Origin: Karstenula rhodostoma CBS 690.94
Taxonomy: Eukaryota; Ascomycota; Dothideomycetes; Pleosporales; Didymosphaeriaceae
Reading direction: 5' to 3'
DNA: 64,000 bases
Assembly: GCA_010093485.1 (NCBI GenBank)
Contig: MU001496.1
Span: 1,369,666-1,433,665, forward strand
In this document: positions 1-11,049 of the stretch, in pieces
Position numbering within the stretch: position 1 is the first letter of the stretch
How the letters are laid out: each line of letters begins with the position of its first letter
Made by a program: the position numbers and the translations under genes
Notes under the pieces: model-generated
Databases searched by the model: none
What the model saw: the letters and a program-made list of their open reading frames with translations, nothing else
What the model was told of the DNA's origin: nothing

Positions 1-850
1 ATCCCAAGCCGAGCCGTATCTGGACATGCTGGAAAGCATGGAGACCAACCATCAGCTGACGAAGGATGCCAGCGAGGCGAAATGGGTTATTGACACGCTG
101 CAGAACATCGCCGCCCGAGAGACACCCCAAGAAATCAAGGCGCGCTCTGGGCACCTGATTCGCAAAATCAACGAGCGACTCATGTCTACGTATCCGTTGC
201 TTTCCGCGCCTGTGCCTATCAACCAGGATCGCATATGGGAGGAGCTCGAGGCTGCAGGTTACACCAGACCACTTGTCCCAGAGCAACTCCAGCAGCCGCA
301 ACAACCCGAACAAAAGCAAGAGGAGGAGCAGCACCAACCCAGACACGACGATGACGAAATGGCACAAACCGCCGGCCGCCTCCTCGAGCGCGTCTCCAAC
401 AACACCAGCGAGAAGTTCCAAAACAGCCAATTCCTCGAGCTCATGCGGCGCCTCCGCGACCGCGAAGTCCGTGTGGAGGGTGACAAAATGGTCGAAGTCA
501 GTAACGCCCAGTCTGCTTCATCCCCTCCCTCCTCTGCCCCGCAGCAACCCCAACCCCAGCCCACGCTTGATCCCCTGGCCGCCAACCTCGAGTACTACCA
601 CGACGTCTCGCACGGCATGGACTGGTCCTGGTCGGACCCGCCTTCGCCTGCGCCCGCAGCACGAACCATCATTCCACCCGTCGACCCGAACATCCTCGAC
701 CACGCAGCCACCGACTTTGACACCCCTGTGTATTCAGGCGAGAGCCACGAGTACGCCCCTCTTCCGCATCAGGAGACTAGTGAGAATGTTACTGATGAGG
801 TGTCAGATCAATATAGCTACTACAACGTCCACTCCACGTTTCATAGATGA
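1..850 (+). CDS. Pex20-like C-terminal fragment (5' end outside window)
   Basis: The reading frame is open from base 2, so the start lies upstream. About 282 residues are visible. An acidic, Gln/Pro-rich stretch leads to a block around residues 125-165 containing SEKFQNSQFLELMRRLRDRE, followed by VEGDKMVE. Blocks of this kind, with an FQNS core and LMR-RD-EV, are what I associate with the C-terminal half of fungal peroxin 20, the PTS2 import co-receptor acting with Pex7. The N-terminal cysteine and WxxxF/Y motifs that would confirm it are not in the window. The C-terminus is uncertain: the frame stops at 848-850, but a weak intron at about 800-847 would shift into a frame that ends at 971. 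Identity is a family guess; that it is a real gene is much surer. Confidence 0.55.
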   Translation, partial: SQAEPYLDMLESMETNHQLTKDASEAKWVIDTLQNIAARETPQEIKARSGHLIRKINERLMSTYPLLSAPVPINQDRIWEELEAAGYTRPLVPEQLQQPQQPEQKQEEEQHQPRHDDDEMAQTAGRLLERVSNNTSEKFQNSQFLELMRRLRDREVRVEGDKMVEVSNAQSASSPPSSAPQQPQPQPTLDPLAANLEYYHDVSHGMDWSWSDPPSPAPAARTIIPPVDPNILDHAATDFDTPVYSGESHEYAPLPHQETSENVTDEVSDQYSYYNVHSTFHR

Positions 851-1857
851 AGGAGGTGATGCGCAGATACCGACTCACGAGCAGGATCTCGATTTGGGAA
901 GGGAAGGGATGCATGGGCTGGCGAGGAATGGGCTTAGTCCGCCGGTTGAGGAGTATGTGCACTACCATTGAGGTGGTGTTGTTGGTCTTGCAAGAAGCGT
1001 AGCTGGGCGTCTCGCGGGTTCGATTCGAACATTAGGATTGCTCGGCGTCTGTACGGAAGGCTGCATCAGGGCTTGCAAGTGTGGAAAGGAAAGCACGGTA
1101 CTCCCTGGAGGTAACAGCCATGCAACACCCGACACCTATGGCGCACTAGACACGCTGATAGACAGAGTCGCGCGGCAAAATCTAGACCATTGTAGATTCA
1201 CAATATCAGTGCATGAGGTAGCATGAATGGAGATTCAACGAACGGTCACCCACGATATCCTCCCGGTCTGTGAACTTAACAAAGCTTGCCTTCCCGCGGT
1301 CGTAGGGTCAGATGTTCGAGAGCAATGGAGTCTCTAAGCAAGCAGGTTGCTAAAACCAAAGTATGTTTAAGGAAGCTCTTGAGCTATTGGAATCTTTGTG
1401 TTTCGGCACCCTATCGAGTTCCTTTACTGCGTTTTGCCCCGCGGCTTGCAAAAGCGCGCGAAGAGTGAACAACCAGTCTGAGGAAGCTTACAGACGCAAG
1501 CTAACAAAAACTCTCGATTTCACACGATACACACGAGTCAAGTTTCCTAAGAACGAGACTATCCTTGGTCACATTCTTCAGTTTGCACCACTGATCTACA
1601 CCGATGCCCGGATTTGAGAAGCCGATGTCCATGTGCTGTTCTGGGATGAATGAGGTGCTGCATGGGGAGTCGGTGCAATGTCTGGGTGGAGTCAGACACG
1701 TCGCGTCACTATCGTCGTCTTAGGAAACACCATCTCACACGGTCGGCAGACAACTAAAGACCTTTCCAACTCTTCTCTGGCGCTATATTCCCCGCGAAAG
1801 ATCAGCGTACACGTGATTTGCAATACGTCATAACTACCAGCATTCGAAACACGATGA
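851..1857. other. Intergenic, no gene recognised
   Basis: About 1 kb with no convincing coding frame. A GTTCGATTCGAAC palindrome near 1018-1030 looks like a tRNA B box at first sight but has no T-stem around it. The short frames between 1286 and 1617 have no recognisable content. Confidence 0.6.
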
Positions 1858-1996
1858 TTTCCTGATTGTTGACACGAACCACAAGGTGGAGTCCCGTAAA
1901 GTAGTAGACAAACATGGACTGCCGCCCAAAACACAAAATGAAGCGTTGTAAGTGGATAAGCAAAGGATTAGGTAAGCCAGCAAGGCTTAGCGGCCC
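1858..1996 (+). repeat. Dispersed repeat, copy 1
   Basis: About 139 bp that recur in inverted orientation at 8401-8533 at roughly 80% identity by eye, with a shorter third copy at 9728-9770. The shared block runs from CTGATTGTTGAC to AAGGCTTAGCGGC. The forward frame reads FLIVDTNHKVESRKVVDKHG and stops at TAA soon after. The paralogous frame in copy 2 is conserved in the same phase. This is probably a relic of a mobile element, but no terminal repeats or target duplication could be defined. Confidence 0.75.
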
Positions 1997-2062
1997 TAGT
2001 GCGGCTTCCTTCCATCGCATGCGCTCAGTCCATTAGACTCGGGCTTCCATAAACCGGCAGCC

Positions 2063-3329
2063 ATGCCGAAGCGTACCTATGAAGATAACGCCAGTGCTAC
2101 CAACCAATCTGGATCACCAGTCGTGAAGAAGCGCCGGAACGGGAACGGAACACCACAAGATGGAATCGTCGGTCAGAAATCGTCATCCGCGCCCGAGAGA
2201 TCTCTGAAACAGTCGATGCTATTGAACTATTTTAAGCCCAAAGCTGGAGGCCCATCTTCATCGACACCGAACGTCGCTGAAGTCAAAGCCAAAAGCTCGC
2301 ACGCACCACAGCCGAACGTCTCCGAGGATAAAAGCCAAGGCCAACACTCATCAAGATCGGAACATCAAGATCTCCCACCAAATCCCATACCCAAAGGTAT
2401 CAAATCGTCCATGGAACATGTGATGGCAATCGTAGCAAGTAAGCCGCGTGACTGGCTTTATGAACGCGTGAGGCTTCATCACGCGTTAAATATTGACCGC
2501 GGCGACACCGAAGGTATCCTCCGTGAATGCAATATGGAGGAAATAAAAAAAATGCATGGAAGCTGAGGCTGAGACCAACGAAGCCTTTGCAGACCTCGAA
2601 GCAGATCTCGCAAAAGGCAAAAAGGTGCCTATAAAACCCCGCGGGAAGATTGACTGGGATAGTTGGACGCTCTTCTCGTCGCAGTTCTTTCTCACTCAAC
2701 AGCTCGGGAGCATTGATACCTCGGATTGGGGATACGATTTTGGTGAGAGGATCACCCTACACTTGAATAGTAGGGGTGCCAGATTGGGATGGGAATCAGA
2801 TGTGCCAGACGTCTTACTCAGTATCCCTGGGATGCCACGCGTCGCGAGCCTCGACCCGACTACCTGGAAAACACGCCCTTTGGGTGATGAAGTCAAAGTC
2901 TGGTTCGCAGGGCGTGGATACCTGCGCTTGCAAATGAACATGCGACCACCAGAGGGCGGGAAGGCTGTCCCGGTGATATGGTCCGGTATACACTCTTGTG
3001 TGAACCGAAAAAAGAGGACGCCTAAAGAGGTCAAGAACGGCCTACGACTCAATCTTTCGAGGGGAAAGGACAGCTACCCTCCTAATGAGGACTTGCGAGA
3101 ACCTTACCTACAGCGACCTTTGTACAAAGACCCCAAGGAGCTTGAATTTGAATATTGCTCCGATGACTTTGCCCATGGCGAGTGCATATACGATGCCGAT
3201 GGGTACCTGAAGAAAGGATTCGCCGATTCGGATGGCTACTTGTACGATAGCGATGAGTTTCACGACAATGCCGAGCGTGAGGAGAACGGCGGAAGCGAAG
3301 ACGAGAGCGAAGACGAGAGCGATTATTGA
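2063..3329 (+). CDS. PIP-box nuclear protein, frame broken or intron-split
   Basis: Two frames belong together: 2063-2566 (MPKRTYEDN...) and 2556-3329. The N-terminus is basic and Ser-rich, with a KKRR nuclear-localisation-like motif and then QSMLLNYF at about residues 52-59. That is an exact match to the PCNA-interacting PIP-box pattern QxxLxxYF. The C-terminal part has WDSW, conserved Trp/Tyr blocks and an acidic Asp/Glu/Ser tail. The frames can be joined in two ways. One is a one-base slip in the A8 run at about 2544-2551. The other is a GT-AG intron at 2439-2562, whose donor GTAAGC is good but whose acceptor is preceded by A-rich sequence. The supposed intron is itself open with protein-like content (LYERVRLHHALNIDRG), so a frameshift is quite possible. 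The protein family is not recognised. Confidence 0.6.
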
Positions 3330-3659
3330 GGGTCGAAATGGACATGGAGATTGCAGACTTGGGGGGATCTTAGAAGGACGTATGACTACAAGAGACGATT
3401 GAACTATTGTCTAGGGCTAGCTGTTTGAAACATCTGAGAATTGGCACATTTTGTCGCGTTTTGCAAGAGCACGCACATGCTAGAGCTGGGCTCGATCTGT
3501 ATGTAAGTAGGAATATGTTCTGCTTTTCTAGTGATTATTCTTCTGGGGCGACGTGGTTCATGTGCTTGCTGAATTGTCTTTTCCAACAACACTGTGGGTG
3601 ACGAAGAACCGAGTGCATCCCAGACGTTCAAGCAACTACTAGCGTTCACCCACCCAGCG
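3330..3659. other. Intergenic, no gene seen
   Basis: 3' flank of the PIP-box gene. It holds only short frames without recognisable content. Confidence 0.5.
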
Positions 3660-3860
3660 GCTTTGCCCTTGATGAGCTATGAAAACACCTAATCCACATC
3701 CTCCTCGCGAGCACGTCTCCATGCTGCAATAGTAGCAGCACCGGAGCACGTCATTGTTCAAGCAGCCATCGAACTACCAATAAGTCCAACAATAAATCCA
3801 CCAGTCACCTTCGCCAGATAATTGCACCGAGATTGTGGAGAACCTAGTATTTGTGTATGT
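3660..3860 (-). pseudogene. Decayed C-terminus of an unidentified protein
   Basis: Read on the minus strand, one frame gives a hydrophobic stretch (VTGGFIVGLIGSS), an in-frame TGA, then SGAATIAAWRRAREEDVD and a TAG stop. The end of this block, about 47 bp at 3690-3740, is repeated at 60620-60670. There the Trp codon has become TAG. Two degraded copies of one coding tail, with a transition making the stop, suggest relics of a duplicated gene. The parent gene was not identified. Confidence 0.35.
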
Positions 3861-3916
3861 GGGGCGTTTAAGGGAGCTGCAATATGCCGTCCGCAATCTG
3901 GATAATGGGTGAATAA

Positions 3917-5516
<1,600 letters not shown>

Positions 5517-5594
5517 AATGGTGACAATATCGTATTGGGTATCAGGAAGTTGCCCTAATGGCTTCATTAAATCATGTCGAACCTGTAGACGCAC

Positions 5595-6849
5595 TTATAC
5601 GTCTACCGAATTCCTGGCACCCTGCCTGCCGCGAGAAATAGCATCACCCAGATCTGTTGCCTCAGCAGCCTTGCTCCGGAAACCAGATATGAAGCGATGT
5701 TGGCCGTCTCTGTTGTGCTTGTGCTTCTCCTCGGTAGCAGCATCTTCAGCTTCTTGTAACTTGACGCGCTCCAGGCGCTGCTCTTCGAGTGAGGACGCCG
5801 CAGCCTGCATCTCAGCCAGGCGCGCGGCCATATCCGGTTTAGATGGTGGTGTTGGCTCCCTCGCACGCTGTTGATGCCCGTTTTCCCTGGGCGGGGGTGG
5901 ATTACGCCGGCGATGGCTGTCGCGTTCGGCCAGTCCGTTTTGCTCGGGCTTCTCCCAGGACGGAGGCGATCGATCTCTCCTGCGCTCGGTATCTCGATCA
6001 CGTTCGGCGCGGTGGCTCTTGCGGTAGGGTGATTTTGAACGCGAACGGTAGCGCCTTTCCCGAGCATCTTCACGACGGCGCGGCGAGCGCGAACGTGACC
6101 GTCGGCGGTGCTCGTCCCTGTCGTCCCGTCGGTGCCTGCGATGCTGCCTCTCTCGATCGTCGCGGTCATCGGATGCTGAGCGTGAGCGGTCGCGACGATG
6201 GTGCCGCCGGCTGTCCCGGCCATGGCGATCATCTGCGGAGCGCGATCGATCGCGACGGCTGTGCTTGTGCTTCTTCTCGCGCTCCTTCTCTTTTGCTCGC
6301 TTCTCCTCGTACTGTTTCTGCTTCTGCGCATCCTTCATGGCCTTGAGCTGCATCTCCATCTTCTGCTTCTGGATCACGAGCAGCGGGTCCTGCAGCACCT
6401 TCTTTTGTGTGTCACGTGTCGAGTTGGCGTTCGTGTTGGCGACCGCATCGATGCCAACGGCAGCGCCCTTCTGCAAAGCTTGCGTGTCGTTGCCTTTGAG
6501 GAGCGCGTCGATCCTGCGCTTGCCGAGCAGGTAGCCCTCGCGTTCTTCCGTCACGCCAGCGCCATCGCCGCTTGGCCCTGCGTACATCCAGTCGACGCGC
6601 TTTGTTGCGACTCTGCCTCCGTTCGCTTCTGCCAGCTTCTGCAGTTCTTCGATCTGGCGCTCCTCTTCGCGCTCCTTGCGCAGCTTCTCGATGAGCTTAC
6701 GCTCCTCCAGAGCATTCTGCTCCTCCTTCCATACTTTTTCTTGGTTCTTCCGCAAGTGGGGATGCCACGACTTCTTGGTATTGAGCTGTGCCATGTGTCA
6801 GCTACGTATACTTTGATCATTGTTGAAAACTACTTACATCACCACCCAT
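5595..6849 (-). CDS. cwc25: Pre-mRNA-splicing factor CWC25
   Basis: The structure is complement(join(5595..6785,6838..6849)), 400 aa. The first coding exon is only 12 bp and encodes MGGD. A 52-bp intron (GTAAGT...CAG) then joins it to [19 protein letters not shown]. That restores the conserved CIR_N-type start of CWC25, which an intron-blind reading would begin at an internal MAQ. The N-terminal third is a helical, charged Lys/Glu region. The C-terminal half is an RS/RD-rich tail with many RSRS and RDRD repeats. CWC25 joins the spliceosome after Prp2 action and promotes the first transesterification, so it acts in the nucleus. It is divergently transcribed from esf2 across about 375 bp. Confidence 0.93.
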
Positions 6850-7223
6850 CTTGACGTCGCGTGTGTGAGCGGCGTAGGTTGTGTCCGAGGCTGAAGAGTA
6901 TCGCGGTCGAGGTTGAAGGTGAAACGGAGGGAAGACGACGAGTTTGTGGGCGGCGTGGGTTGTGTCCGAAGGCGAAGGGTTTCGTGGTCGTGGTTGTTGC
7001 GTGTAGGGTATCCGCCACCAGAAGTAAGGTAAGCCCAGCCACTCCGCCAAGCGCTGCCCCACTAAAATTTGACCTCCGCTGTAGCTCCGCACCAAAAGTT
7101 TCGCAGGTTTCGCGAGCTCAACAGTGCCAGAGCGGACCAGAAGTACGACCGAGAAGACAGCCAAAAAATAACCAGATATCTACGGACCAGTTCGCATACC
7201 CAAACGCCCCAAGTGCGACCACA
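6850..7223. promoter_or_regulatory. Bidirectional promoter of cwc25 and esf2 with internal duplication
   Basis: The 374 bp between two divergent ATGs must hold both promoters and both 5' leaders. A block of about 63 bp at 6853-6915 is repeated at 6933-6995, an offset of 80 bp. The repeat runs from GACGTCGCGTGTGTG / GACGACGAGTTTGTG through GGTTGTGTCCGA to GGTCG[AT]GGTTG. No clear TATA box was seen for either gene. Confidence 0.6.
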
Positions 7224-8228
7224 ATGTCGACGCGCAAACGCAACGAATGGCTCGACGCCGACGAGAGCGAGGAGGAAGAGCGCGACTACGAATCAGAGGA
7301 CGAGAGCAGATCGCGCATGCTCAAGTCCACAAAGTCCACCAAGCGCAGAAAGATCGGCCATGAGAGCGACTCCGACGACGCCGCAGACGAGCCAGACGCC
7401 GACGACCACCAAGACGAGGACGAGGACGACGCGCACGACGAACCCACCTTCGACTCCCCCGCCGCCGAACTCGCGTACCTCGAAAAGCTCGCCGCGACTC
7501 TTCCCAAAGACCTCAAGCTGCAATCCACCAAGCTCGGCGCTCCCTTACCCTTACCTTCGAAACCGAAGAAGGACAAATCCGGCGTCATCTACCTCTCGCG
7601 CATCCCCCCCTTCATGAAGCCCACCGTCCTCCGCTCCCTCCTCACCCCCTACGGCGCCGTCGGCCGCGTCTTCATGACGCCCGAGCCCTCCGCGAGCCGC
7701 ACGCAGCGCCTACGCACCGGCGGGACCCGGCGCAAGCTGTTCCTCGACGGCTGGGTCGAGTTTCTCTCAAAAAAGGACGCCAAGTTCGTCGCGGAGAATC
7801 TCAATGCGCAGACCATGGGCGGGAAGAAGCGGGGGCGCTGGCACGACGAAGTCTGGAATGTCAAGTATCTGAGCGGCGTCAAGTGGGCGCATTTGGTGGA
7901 GCAGATCCAGAATGAAAATGCGGAGAGGACGGCGCGGCTCAGGGTGGAGATCGCGAAGGGGAAGAAGGAGAATGAGCGGTTCTTGGAGAATGTGGAGAGG
8001 GGGAAGATGCTGGGTGGGATGGAGGCGAAGAGGAAGGCGAAGGGGGAGGAGGAGCCAGTGTTTGAGAAGGAGGATGCTGGTGGAGCGGGAGAGGCAGACG
8101 GGCAGCAGGAGGGAAAGAAGAAGAAAGAGCGGAGAAGCAAGTTTCAGCAGAGAGAGATGCGGACGAAGGCGGATAAGAAGCCTGAGCCTGGACAGGACGT
8201 GCAGAGGGTGCTGGGGTCCATTTTCTAG
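7224..8228 (+). CDS. esf2: Pre-rRNA processing protein ESF2 (ABT1 family)
   Basis: Single exon, 334 aa. The ATG at 7224 (MSTRKRNEW) was preferred to the long upstream open extension because it opens the conserved acidic N-terminus. Residues 10-75 are Asp/Glu-rich. From about residue 120 there is an RRM-like domain (GVIYLSRIPPFMKPTVLRSL, then YGAVGRVFM), with FLDGWVEF and the family-typical block WHDEVWNVKYL. A charged coiled-coil and a Lys-rich tail follow. ESF2/ABT1 is an SSU-processome factor that binds U3-associated pre-rRNA and stimulates the helicase Dbp8 in the nucleolus. Its neighbours are also RNA-processing genes, although KRR1, which works in the same complex, lies 11 kb away. Confidence 0.92.
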   Translation: MSTRKRNEWLDADESEEEERDYESEDESRSRMLKSTKSTKRRKIGHESDSDDAADEPDADDHQDEDEDDAHDEPTFDSPAAELAYLEKLAATLPKDLKLQSTKLGAPLPLPSKPKKDKSGVIYLSRIPPFMKPTVLRSLLTPYGAVGRVFMTPEPSASRTQRLRTGGTRRKLFLDGWVEFLSKKDAKFVAENLNAQTMGGKKRGRWHDEVWNVKYLSGVKWAHLVEQIQNENAERTARLRVEIAKGKKENERFLENVERGKMLGGMEAKRKAKGEEEPVFEKEDAGGAGEADGQQEGKKKKERRSKFQQREMRTKADKKPEPGQDVQRVLGSIF

Positions 8229-8400
8229 TAGAGTGGCATTCAGCGTCGCCTTTGCTCAATACCATTTCATGATACATTTACTCAGCGCATGCTACTCAGT
8301 ATGCCTCGTACCAAGTACAGCGTACCGCAGCGTGGCAGCGCTGCGACACATACCTGTCCCAACAAGAAAAAGCGATCGTGTCCTAACCAAGGTTTTATAG

Positions 8401-8533
8401 CAAGCCGCTAAGCCTTCCTAACCTTGTTTATCCACTCACAACGCTTCCTTTTGTATTACTTTTGGACGGCAGTCCATGTTTGTCTATCACTTTACGGGAC
8501 ACTACTTTGTAGTTCGAGTCAACAATCAGAAAA
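8401..8533 (-). repeat. Dispersed repeat, copy 2 (inverted)
   Basis: The reverse complement matches 1858-1996 along its length. It sits just 3' of syf2. The minus-strand frame FLIVDSNYKVVSRKVIDKHG is open and conserved relative to copy 1. In this copy the frame can be extended far upstream only because it overlaps the antisense side of syf2. Confidence 0.75.
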
Positions 8534-8605
8534 CCACCAAGTACAGTAGTAACGCCAATCCCCAAACGCCGATAATCAGGGTATAATGCCTTCTTCCCGC
8601 CTCCC

Positions 8606-9439
8606 TCAAATCGCCGTCCCCCGCTCGAAGCTCTCCCGTATCTCGGTCGTATACCGATTGTAAAACCTCGACAGCTTCTCGTTGAACTGCTTGTTCTTGT
8701 CGTTGATGTACGTGACATCACCCCCATCGTCCTTGATCCCCCTCGCCGCGCGCGCCTTCAATCTCGCCCTCTCGCCCTTCTCCAAATCCTCCACAAGCTT
8801 GTCCACCGCCTCCTTACTCGGCTGGTGATCATGCCCATACAGCTCCTCGACCGGCGTATTGATCCTCCCGTCGCTGTCCACAGTGAAAACCTCGTCGCCC
8901 TCCTCCACCAACCGCAACAGCCCCATCCGCACCTGCCGTTGCAGCCGCTCCCCCTTCTCCCGCGCATACTCCTCCATATCTTTCTCCCCCAGCTGCTTCA
9001 CCTGCCGCTTGTACACCTTATTCGCTTCGCCGCGGAAGTCCGCGAAACTGACATTGTCCCTGTTCCGCGACTTCTTGGCCTGCCGCTTGTCCCACGACTC
9101 GCTCTCCTCGACGGTGTAATCCCAGTTGCGCTTGCGCTCGAAGTCAGGGTCGTCGGATTTGAGCAGCTTGTACGAGGCTTTTTCATTGGCGGCTTGGAGT
9201 TTTGCGAGCTGCGCGAGGCGCTGGGGGCGGTCTTCTGCGGCGCGGAGCTCGGCTTCAGTTTGGCGGCGGCCAGATTCTTTTTGGGATTGGAGGGCCTTGA
9301 AGCGGGCCATGCGCGTAGCGAGGGCGGCCTTTGAGTCGCTGGTGGAGGGTGCGGTGGATGTGGACGTGGTTGCGATGGCAGTGGCGGGCGGGGAGGCCCC
9401 TTTCGAAACATTGGGCGTGGGGACTTCAGGGTCGGCCAT
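8606..9439 (-). CDS. syf2: Pre-mRNA-splicing factor SYF2
   Basis: Intronless, 277 aa. A low-complexity Thr/Ser N-terminus of about 45 residues precedes the SYF2 domain. This begins with RMARFKALQSQK and continues through ERKRNWDYTVEESE and YKRQVKQL to SRFYNRYT near the C-terminus. This order and the short length match the family. SYF2 is a component of the NineTeen complex (Prp19-associated) of the activated spliceosome and interacts with the Prp17/Syf1 side. With cwc25 2 kb away this makes a local pair of spliceosome genes, but they do not share a promoter. Confidence 0.95.
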   Translation of the reverse strand: MADPEVPTPNVSKGASPPATAIATTSTSTAPSTSDSKAALATRMARFKALQSQKESGRRQTEAELRAAEDRPQRLAQLAKLQAANEKASYKLLKSDDPDFERKRNWDYTVEESESWDKRQAKKSRNRDNVSFADFRGEANKVYKRQVKQLGEKDMEEYAREKGERLQRQVRMGLLRLVEEGDEVFTVDSDGRINTPVEELYGHDHQPSKEAVDKLVEDLEKGERARLKARAARGIKDDGGDVTYINDKNKQFNEKLSRFYNRYTTEIRESFERGTAI

Positions 9440-9727
9440 GTTGGGTGTGAGCGTACGTAGGAGTGTTGTGCGTAGCGTTCTGGAAAGTCGATGCTAAGGT
9501 ATTGCGGGCGCCAAGACATATAGTGTTACTTCGGGCGGTGTGTCACATGATCGTCCCTTCACCTGGGCACCAAGGTCTCAGGCTTGCATCGTCGTAGCCT
9601 CCAAATCTCACTACTTAACGAAGCGCCTGCCATGAAAGTTTTGATAGGCTGACACTTGAGACTCTTAAGCCCGATGCTATCCGACCCTCTGGGTGATCAG
9701 ACATGAAGATTTTCTAATTGTTGTGGG

Positions 9728-9770
9728 TTTCTGATTGTTAACTCGAACAATAAAGTGGAGCTGGTAGAGT
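9728..9770 (+). repeat. Dispersed repeat, copy 3 (short)
   Basis: TTTCTGATTGTTAACTCGAAC followed by AATAAAGTGGAG matches the 5' part of copies 1 and 2. The match fades after about 45 bp. Confidence 0.6.
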
Positions 9771-10208
9771 ACTAAGGTGATCGGACGTATAAGACGATGA
9801 CTAGACTAGATTACCTGATTATGCTGCTGCGCCTCTTCCAAAAATGTTGTTGAACAAAAAGCCCAACGAGAGAACCAGGGGATGATATTCGCCTAAACAG
9901 CCAACAAATAGATAAGGTTTTTATCTTAGTCGATCGGGGCAGAGGCCATGGAGTCAGAGCTCTTACCAGTTACATACATGGACACACGTGAGTATGGCAG
10001 CGCTGGACTTTCAGCGTGAGCGCTGTATCATAACTATGGTTCGCCCTTTTGGTTAGCCTGCGTACAGACGCTGGGCGCGCCTTGGCCGCTTTTTTGGTCC
10101 CCCTTTGTTCGTTCATTGGCAAAGCACAACGCGCCTTTTTGTCCCCCCTATTTCATCGAGTCACCCTACCTTGTAGTAAATCTCTACAATATAACTATGG
10201 TTATAAAA

Positions 10209-10432
10209 GCCACTAGCGCGGTTCCTCTTGGGACTTCGTCCAAACGTACTGACAGTCAAACTCCCGATTGCAGAAAGAGAGCAATGTTATTGAACAGAGT
10301 TGATGAGTCATCATAATGGATGCCATGGTAGCGCTCTACAATCGGAGGCACTAGTGCAGCTCCACGAACTGGACTTGCTCCCAAGGTGCTCCCAGTCGAA
10401 CTTGTGATTTCAGAAGCAAGATAGCGACACTA
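10209..10432 (+). repeat. Degenerate direct repeat of about 80 bp
   Basis: Unit 1 (about 10209-10288, CACTAGCGCGGTTCC...) and unit 2 (about 10347-10430, CACTAGTGCAGCTCC...) align over their length with many C/T and G/A differences. Shared landmarks are GGACTT, CAGTC[AG]AACT and GATT[GT]CAGAA. The pattern fits an old duplication, possibly altered by RIP. Confidence 0.5.
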
Positions 10433-10629
10433 AGCTGGATTATTTAATAATACGTCAAGAGATGCCGTGTCAGTGTTGAATATAAAAATTTGTACGCTAT
10501 GGGGTGAGGAGCTGAAAAGCGATGTTTACCGATCCATTTGCTATTTGCTTTTTGACTGTAGAGCTTCTCCACCGGTAGTAAGTATGCCGTGTTTGTTCGA
10601 CCCATCCGTGGTTGGATTACTGCTCAATG

Positions 10630-10735
10630 CCATGTGGCTCGGTTGAGCCTGGATAAACTTGAGCCCTCTTTCTCGAAGATGCTCCCACAGGTATGGAAAG
10701 GGCTCAAGTTTACCCAGGCCCAACCAAGCAACATG
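10630..10735. repeat. Imperfect inverted repeat (palindrome)
   Basis: The left arm is 10630-10672 and the right arm 10696-10735, with a 23-bp spacer. The arms differ at about 4 of 41 positions, three of them transitions, plus a 2-base indel. The shared core is TAAACTTGAGCCC. Weaker pairing continues outward to about 10605 and 10765. No gene lies within. Confidence 0.7.
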
Positions 10736-11049
10736 GCTATATCAGCATCAAGTGACCATCTCGATTATAGCAGTGGAGCTAATGATTGACGACGCCATCT
10801 ATCACCGCCCGGTTAGGTAACGATCCCAGAGCCTCAGGATTGTTAACCATGGTTAAGTGTAGATTCGAGTGGGTATCGATTGAATGAATTCCCAACCATT
10901 TCAAGAGCATTTTATAAGAACATTCGCCAGCGCTCTTTCCTCCCACTCTTAACTTCCAAAGACCACACTCTGTCGACGCTCCCATTCAATCACTAATAAC
11001 ACCACTGTACACTCACACTGTACACCCAAATCCGTCTTCAAGCATAACA

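Larger units (their letters stand above)
9440..11049. other. 1.6-kb AT-richer gap built of degenerate repeats
   Basis: No credible gene. The stretch carries dispersed repeat copy 3, a degenerate direct repeat, an imperfect palindrome, two GCGCC...TTTTTGGTCCCCC-like blocks at about 10076-10110 and 10130-10150, and two ATAACTATGGTT blocks at about 10030 and 10190. The last 60 bp are the likely promoter of the next gene. Confidence 0.6.

Noticed and set aside
1010..1035. tRNA B-box-like GGGTTCGATTCGAAC
   Set aside because: It is a simple palindrome. No T-stem, acceptor stem or A box could be placed around it.
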